A DNA stretch of 11,819 bases from Euperipatoides rowelli (Eukaryota > Onychophora > Udeonychophora > Euonychophora > Peripatopsidae): NCBI GenBank assembly GCA_003024985.2, contig PXIH01S0004669.1; one strand, given 5' to 3'. The stretch's first letter is position 1. Every line of letters starts with the position of its first letter. Positions 7,977 through 11,819 of the stretch are shown here, piece by piece. A program made the position numbers and the translations under genes. The notes below the pieces were generated by a model, which was not told the origin of the DNA, did no database searches, and saw only the letters and a program-made list of their open reading frames with translations.

Positions 7977-8248
7977 ATGGCTTACAAAGGAGCACAAAAA
8001 AAAGTTCAGAAAGTAATGGTGTAACCCATTAATTTGACATTCCGGTATCTGCAGAACCATACCAGGATCCAAATAGGGTTGTATGAAAATGTCAATACAT
8101 GGATTGAAGGACATATTGTGGGATTTGATGAATACATGAATCTTGTTTTGGATGAAGCTGGAGAAATTAATATGAAGACTAAAAACAGGAAGTCATTAGG
8201 TTGTATTATGCTGAAAGTTGACAACATAACATCATTCTGTCTAACTTG
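7977..8248 (+). pseudogene. SNRPE: Processed pseudogene of SNRPE (Sm protein E)
   Basis: The parent gene encodes SmE, a member of the heptameric Sm ring on spliceosomal U1, U2, U4 and U5 snRNAs. From ATG at 7977 the frame reads MAYKGAQKKVQKVMV, then TAA at 8022-8024 where SmE has Gln16. A CAA-to-TAA change explains this. The same frame continues through [36 protein letters not shown] and LGCIMLK.DNIT, covering the Sm1 and Sm2 motifs almost end to end. Some conserved positions are altered, for example RIMLKGDN now reads CIMLKVDN, and WLYE has lost its Trp. The last residues are lost to small indels near 8232-8248. The 92-codon sequence is contiguous, whereas vertebrate SNRPE genes are split by introns, so this is a retrocopy. 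A run of ten A at 8323-8332 could be the remnant poly(A) tail. A flanking ATCTGT repeat (7866-7871 and 8332-8337) is too short to prove target duplication. Confidence 0.93.
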
Positions 8249-8332
8249 GTTAATACCCTCAGAACTTCTCTGGTTTGTATCATTTTAGCGAGATGACTTA
8301 GCTTGCTTTTGAGGTTGAACTGAAAAAAAAAA
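8249..8332 (+). other. Possible 3' UTR and poly(A) remnant of the SNRPE retrocopy
   Basis: The sequence after the decayed SNRPE stop runs 74 bases to an A10 tract at 8323-8332. No AATAAA precedes the tract. This may be the shortened retrocopied tail, or the true end may lie elsewhere. Confidence 0.35.
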
Positions 8333-8499
8333 TCTGTTTCCATGATACAATAATCCGAGTTCCCAACTTTGAACTTGGTTAGTTCAAACTGAGATTTACC
8401 ATTGAAACAGTCTGAATGCCTGAGAGTATTTAATCAAAGGGAGACTGAAGGTTCATCTGATAGCTTTTCGGCAAATTGCACAACCAGCTCAATAACAGT
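8333..8499. other. Short unique DNA, no feature assigned
   Basis: It contains a small hairpin with 8-bp arms (TTTGAACT at 8368-8375, AGTTCAAA at 8381-8388). Open frames on both strands here are under 65 codons and show no family signature. Confidence 0.4.
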
Positions 8500-9563
8500 A
8501 GATTCAAGATTTTTGCTTATTGAAGTCATGTTACATCATACATTTTTATACTGTGAAAATAAATTAATTAATATTGGCTCTTAATATTTATATACTAATT
8601 TATTTATTAGTTTCTCAGTATTAAGATTAATGGGAATGATATCAGACTAATAACCTATGTAAATGGTGTCTTAATAAGACTGCCTTTGTGTTTCTACCTG
8701 TACATAATTTGTAAATAGTCTATTAATAACTTATTATTTTTTTTCTTCTAATTATTCTTTGATCTACTAAGTTCCAGTATTGAAAAATAGCCGATTTTCT
8801 CATTCCGATTTCGTAGATGAAAAGGATTTAAATTGGATTCTTACATGTTAAATATTATGTTGGATCTAAGATTTGAATGACATCGGAGTGTTATTCACAT
8901 GAGTAGTTTGGAGTTTTTATCATTGCTGAACTGTGATCCCCACCTGTTTTATATTTTATATCCTAAGTTTGATGGATTGGTCTATGAGATTTCACTATAT
9001 TGTGTCGGATGGCTGTGTTTTTGTTGGCCTGATTCTTACTCCGGGGATTCATGCTAATTATCAATAACGTGCACCGATGTAATGACATCATGTGGGCTAT
9101 TCTGAAGGCTTATACCACAGTATAATGATCTGTGCTTATACTTCACTTTTGTATTTTAACTTTTACTCTTTTCTCACAAACGATGACGTTGATCAACTAT
9201 AACTGATAAATTATTGTGATTGCTTTTGGGAACCATGAAGGCTGCGAATCTGTGAGAAAATAATGACAAATGTCAAATTTTCATTTCTAAAATTCTGTGC
9301 CATTAAAGTTTATCTTCAAGTGATTACAAGTTTTTGAGGCCAAGTTAATTGCAACGTTTGGAACTTTAGTTTTTGTTTCTTTTTATAATGTGTAAAGTTT
9401 TTTTTTTTCACCAATCAACACTTTGTAAAAAAGCCCATATCCATTCTTGGGCTAGGGCTTTTATCAAATTATACCTAGTAATAGGTGGCTGTATTTGTAA
9501 CAATGTTTGTGAATAAACCAATAATAATAAAAATAAATAAAAATAAAAATTACAGATTCAAGA
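8500..9563 (+). mobile_element. Possible A-tailed retroposon or 3' UTR retrocopy between 10-bp repeats
   Basis: AGATTCAAGA occurs at 8500-8509 and 9554-9563. Directly before the right copy is an A-rich tail (about 9520-9550, AATAATAATAAAAATAAATAAAAATAAAAAT), itself preceded by AATAAA at 9512-9517. A poly(A) signal, an A-rich tail and then a direct repeat is the arrangement of a retroposed transcript end. The roughly 1-kb body has no protein frame that I recognise and could be a 5'-truncated LINE or a copied 3' UTR. It is somewhat less AT-rich in its second half. Confidence 0.35.
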
Positions 9564-10480
9564 ACCAATCGAAAACTTTAAATGAAACAAAACAAAGATA
9601 AGCTTTTATATTCAAAGCTTTATTTTTAATTCTCTTTTTTTTAATATTTATTTTTGACATTTTCAATAACCTTGTTTACATTTTGTTACTTAAGCACGTG
9701 AAAGAAAGCAAAAAATAACACTTTTCATTCTGTTCGTTGCCAAGATACAAACTAATTAAAAATGCATATCTTTGTCTGCAAAGTTTAATCTATATCTCTG
9801 GTTTAATGAATTAAGAATAAAATACTAATAATATTTAAAAGTTGTTACGCTTCAAGTTAACCAAAATAATTCTGAAAAATTTAAATCTTTATTGATCTGA
9901 TATTTTATTGAAAATAAAGTTAGTTACTGTATATTAAATGATTACTTGCAATCGTCTAGAGAAAAAAACTTCGTCCATAAAGAATTAAAACTTTTTAAAA
10001 GTAAAAAAAAAAAATCAAGAAAAAAAATTGGGATTTTGGAGTTAAATTTTAAATTAAATTTCTAATTCAAAGATTACTGTGGAATTAGATTAAGAAGATT
10101 ATTTTTTGTCAATGCCTGGGGATAAAAAAATATTAAATGATAAAAGGAATAAAGAGAGTAAAAATTAAAAAACAAAATAAGTACAGGTTCGATTTAAAAT
10201 CCAAGTGCACTGGACAGTTTATATCTGTAGGGTTGCCAGAGGTCACTCAATTGGTGGGACAGTCACACATCGCAGCTAAAATTTATGCAACATGGATGCC
10301 ATTCAGCCATGACAATATTTGGTGGTGACATATGATGATAAATACATAAATTCACAATATATTTAGGTTAATGGAGAGCCACATCATTTAATTTACTTAT
10401 TTTGGCACATAGCTTTAATCTTCTACAAGCATCTGCACTGAGGAATCTCTACACTCGTCTGTTGCTGACAATAGCTTGAA
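9564..10480. other. AT-rich DNA, no gene seen
   Basis: This is A/T-run-rich sequence. A 63-codon plus frame at 10137-10328 begins in a Lys-rich, A-rich stretch and matches no family I know. No RNA gene or repeat was recognised. Confidence 0.6.
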
Positions 10481-10618
10481 GAACATTAGAAAAGTCAATT
10501 TCATCATACATAAACATGTAGTGATGACACAGTTATTACGGAGTACTTAGAACATTAGAAAAGCCAATTTCATGATCGTACATATAAAATGCACTGATGA
10601 CATGGTCCTCGCAAACTA
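10481..10618. repeat. Diverged tandem duplication, 2 x 69 bp
   Basis: Both copies (10481-10549 and 10550-10618) start GAACATTAGAAAAG(T/C)CAATTTCAT. They stay alignable through A.(G/C).TGATGACA and end ACTTA or ACTTT. The first 24 bases are nearly identical and the rest has diverged. Confidence 0.75.
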
Positions 10619-11031
10619 CTTTGAAATTGGGGCCAACATGACTATGAGAAAGACCTTGTTAAATTTGTTAGGAGTTCATGTTACTTGTTAGTGTGTCATG
10701 CATAATGATTTATTCATTTAAAATTTATAACATATCCAATTATAATTTTTAAAATGCAATTATGCCATTTTCAAGGTTTCTAAATGAAAAACAAAAAAGA
10801 AATATGCTTAAATGTAATAATAAATAATTAAAGAAATTGTAGATCTTATAAATTTCCTGATTTTTTTTACAATTCATAGATTTACATCAAAGAGATAGGA
10901 TTATTTAAAAAAAAAAAATATCTGAAGAGTTTTACCATATATTTGGTGAGACAAGAGAACAACTTTGAAAAGATGCCCACTAGGTTTGAACCTTCCAGAT
11001 CATATTTCAAGCATTTTCGTACATGTTTTGC
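10619..11031. other. AT-rich DNA leading into the minisatellite
   Basis: There is no coding or RNA feature. A minus-strand frame ending in this stretch borrows its first codons from the first repeat unit and is not a gene. Confidence 0.6.
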
Positions 11032-11819
11032 TTCATTATGAATGATATGACAATTACCTACCAAAGGAATGATCACCTTGTTTACTTTTGTTCATTAGGA
11101 ATGATATGACAATTAAATCTCATAGGAATGATTGCCTTGTTCAATTTTGTTCATTATGAATATGATAATTACATCTCTTAGGAATGATTGCCTTGTTCAT
11201 TTTTGTTCATTATGAATATGACAATTACATCTCATAAGAATGATTGCCTTGTCACTTTTGTTCATTAAGAATGTTATGACAATTATATCTCATAAGAATG
11301 ATTGGCTTCTCACTTTTGTTCATTATGAATGCTATGACAATTACATCCCATAGGAATGATTGCCTTGCCACTTTTGTTCATTATGAATATAACAATTACA
11401 TCCCATAGGAATGATTGCCTTGACACTTTTGTTTATTATGAATGCTATGACAATTACATCCCATAGGAATGATTGCCTTGCCACTTTTGTTCATTATGCA
11501 TGCTATGACAATTACATCCCATAGGAATGTTTGCCTTGCCACTTTGTTCATTATGAATGCTATGACATTACATCCCATAGGAGTGATTGCCTTGGCACTT
11601 TTGTTCATTATGAATGTTATGACAATTACATCCCATAGGAATGATTGCCTTGTTCACTTTTGTTCATTATGAATATAACAATTACATCTCATAAGAATGA
11701 ATGCCTTGTCACTTTTGTTCATTATGAATGATATGATAATTACATCCCATAGGAATGAATGCCTTGTCACTTTTGTTTATTATGAATGCTATGACAATTA
11801 CATCCCATAGGAATGATTG
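11032..11819. repeat. Minisatellite, ~58-bp unit, 14 unit starts, runs off the window
   Basis: Units begin TTCATTATGAATG and then read CTATGACAATTACATC, CCATAGGAATGATTGCC and TTGCCACTTTTG. I count starts at 11032, 11091, 11150, 11206, 11261, 11319, 11377, 11432, 11490, 11547, 11604, 11663, 11718 and 11776. Spacing is 55-59 bp. The shorter units mostly lack about three bases at GAATGCTATGAC, reading GAATATGAC or GAATATAAC. The first two units are the most diverged, as expected at an array edge. Each unit opens with an inverted repeat, TTCAT-T-ATGAA. Frames of 60-70 codons on both strands simply read through the repeat. Confidence 0.97.

Noticed and set aside
8006-8227. Minus-strand 73-codon frame
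   Set aside because: It is antisense to the SNRPE pseudogene.
8034-8288. Reading SNRPE as an intact gene starting at 8034
   Set aside because: That frame starts inside the Sm fold, downstream of the nonsense codon, and would lack the N-terminal helix. The upstream 15 codons clearly belong to the same sequence.
8402-8584. Plus-strand 60-codon frame, and a minus frame containing TVIELVVQFAEKLSDEP
   Set aside because: Both are short, with no splice sites in a fitting phase and no recognised family.
9431-9463. Hairpin AAAAGCCC / GGGCTTTT as a terminator
   Set aside because: A rho-independent terminator has no meaning in this eukaryotic context, and no gene ends there.
10137-10328. Plus-strand 63-codon frame
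   Set aside because: It has a Lys-rich start from an A-rich tract and no recognisable domain.
11396-11672. Frames on both strands with internal repeats (GCNVIAFIMNK-like units)
   Set aside because: They are translations of the 58-bp minisatellite, and periodic frames appear on both strands.
11032-11819. CRISPR array
   Set aside because: The whole unit is conserved with no unique spacers, and the genome is eukaryotic.

Overview
The window looks like AT-rich, non-coding nuclear DNA from an animal, most likely a vertebrate. Three things point that way: a retrocopied spliceosomal SmE (SNRPE) sequence that begins with the vertebrate-style MAY..KVQKVMV N-terminus, a Mag/K02A2.6-type Ty3/Gypsy LTR element with a tRNA-Ser primer site, and several insertions with A-rich 3' tails. 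No intact host protein-coding gene was found. I cannot name the species.

Layout. 131-2944 is a Ty3/Gypsy LTR retrotransposon on the minus strand. It has two LTRs (131-346 and 2749-2944), a tRNA-Ser primer binding site (2737-2747), gag (about 1985-2689), a protease remnant (about 1640-1893), a reverse transcriptase remnant (about 597-1560), a short C-terminal pol tail (362 to about 584) and a polypurine tract (347-361). RNase H and nearly all of integrase are missing, and the reading frames are broken. 3029-3715 (minus) holds consecutive open segments in two frames that look like a decayed coding sequence of unknown identity. 3716-5536 is plain AT-rich DNA. 5537-6014 is a possible A-tailed insertion between 11-bp direct repeats. 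6757-7176 is a GC- and CpG-rich A-tailed insertion between 11-bp direct repeats, probably a tRNA-derived SINE or a truncated mRNA retrocopy. 7977-8248 is an intronless SNRPE pseudogene with a premature stop. 8500-9563 is a possible third A-tailed insertion between 10-bp direct repeats. 10481-10618 is a diverged 69-bp tandem duplication. 11032 to the window end is a minisatellite with a unit of about 58 bp and 14 unit starts, running off the edge.

The contents do not form a pathway. The window is a record of reverse-transcription-driven insertion (one LTR element, one housekeeping retrocopy, and one to three A-tailed retroposons) plus local tandem duplication. The least explained items are the minus-strand decayed coding stretch at 3029-3715 and the GC-rich retroposon at 6768-7165. 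I saw no convincing evidence of a new functional system.
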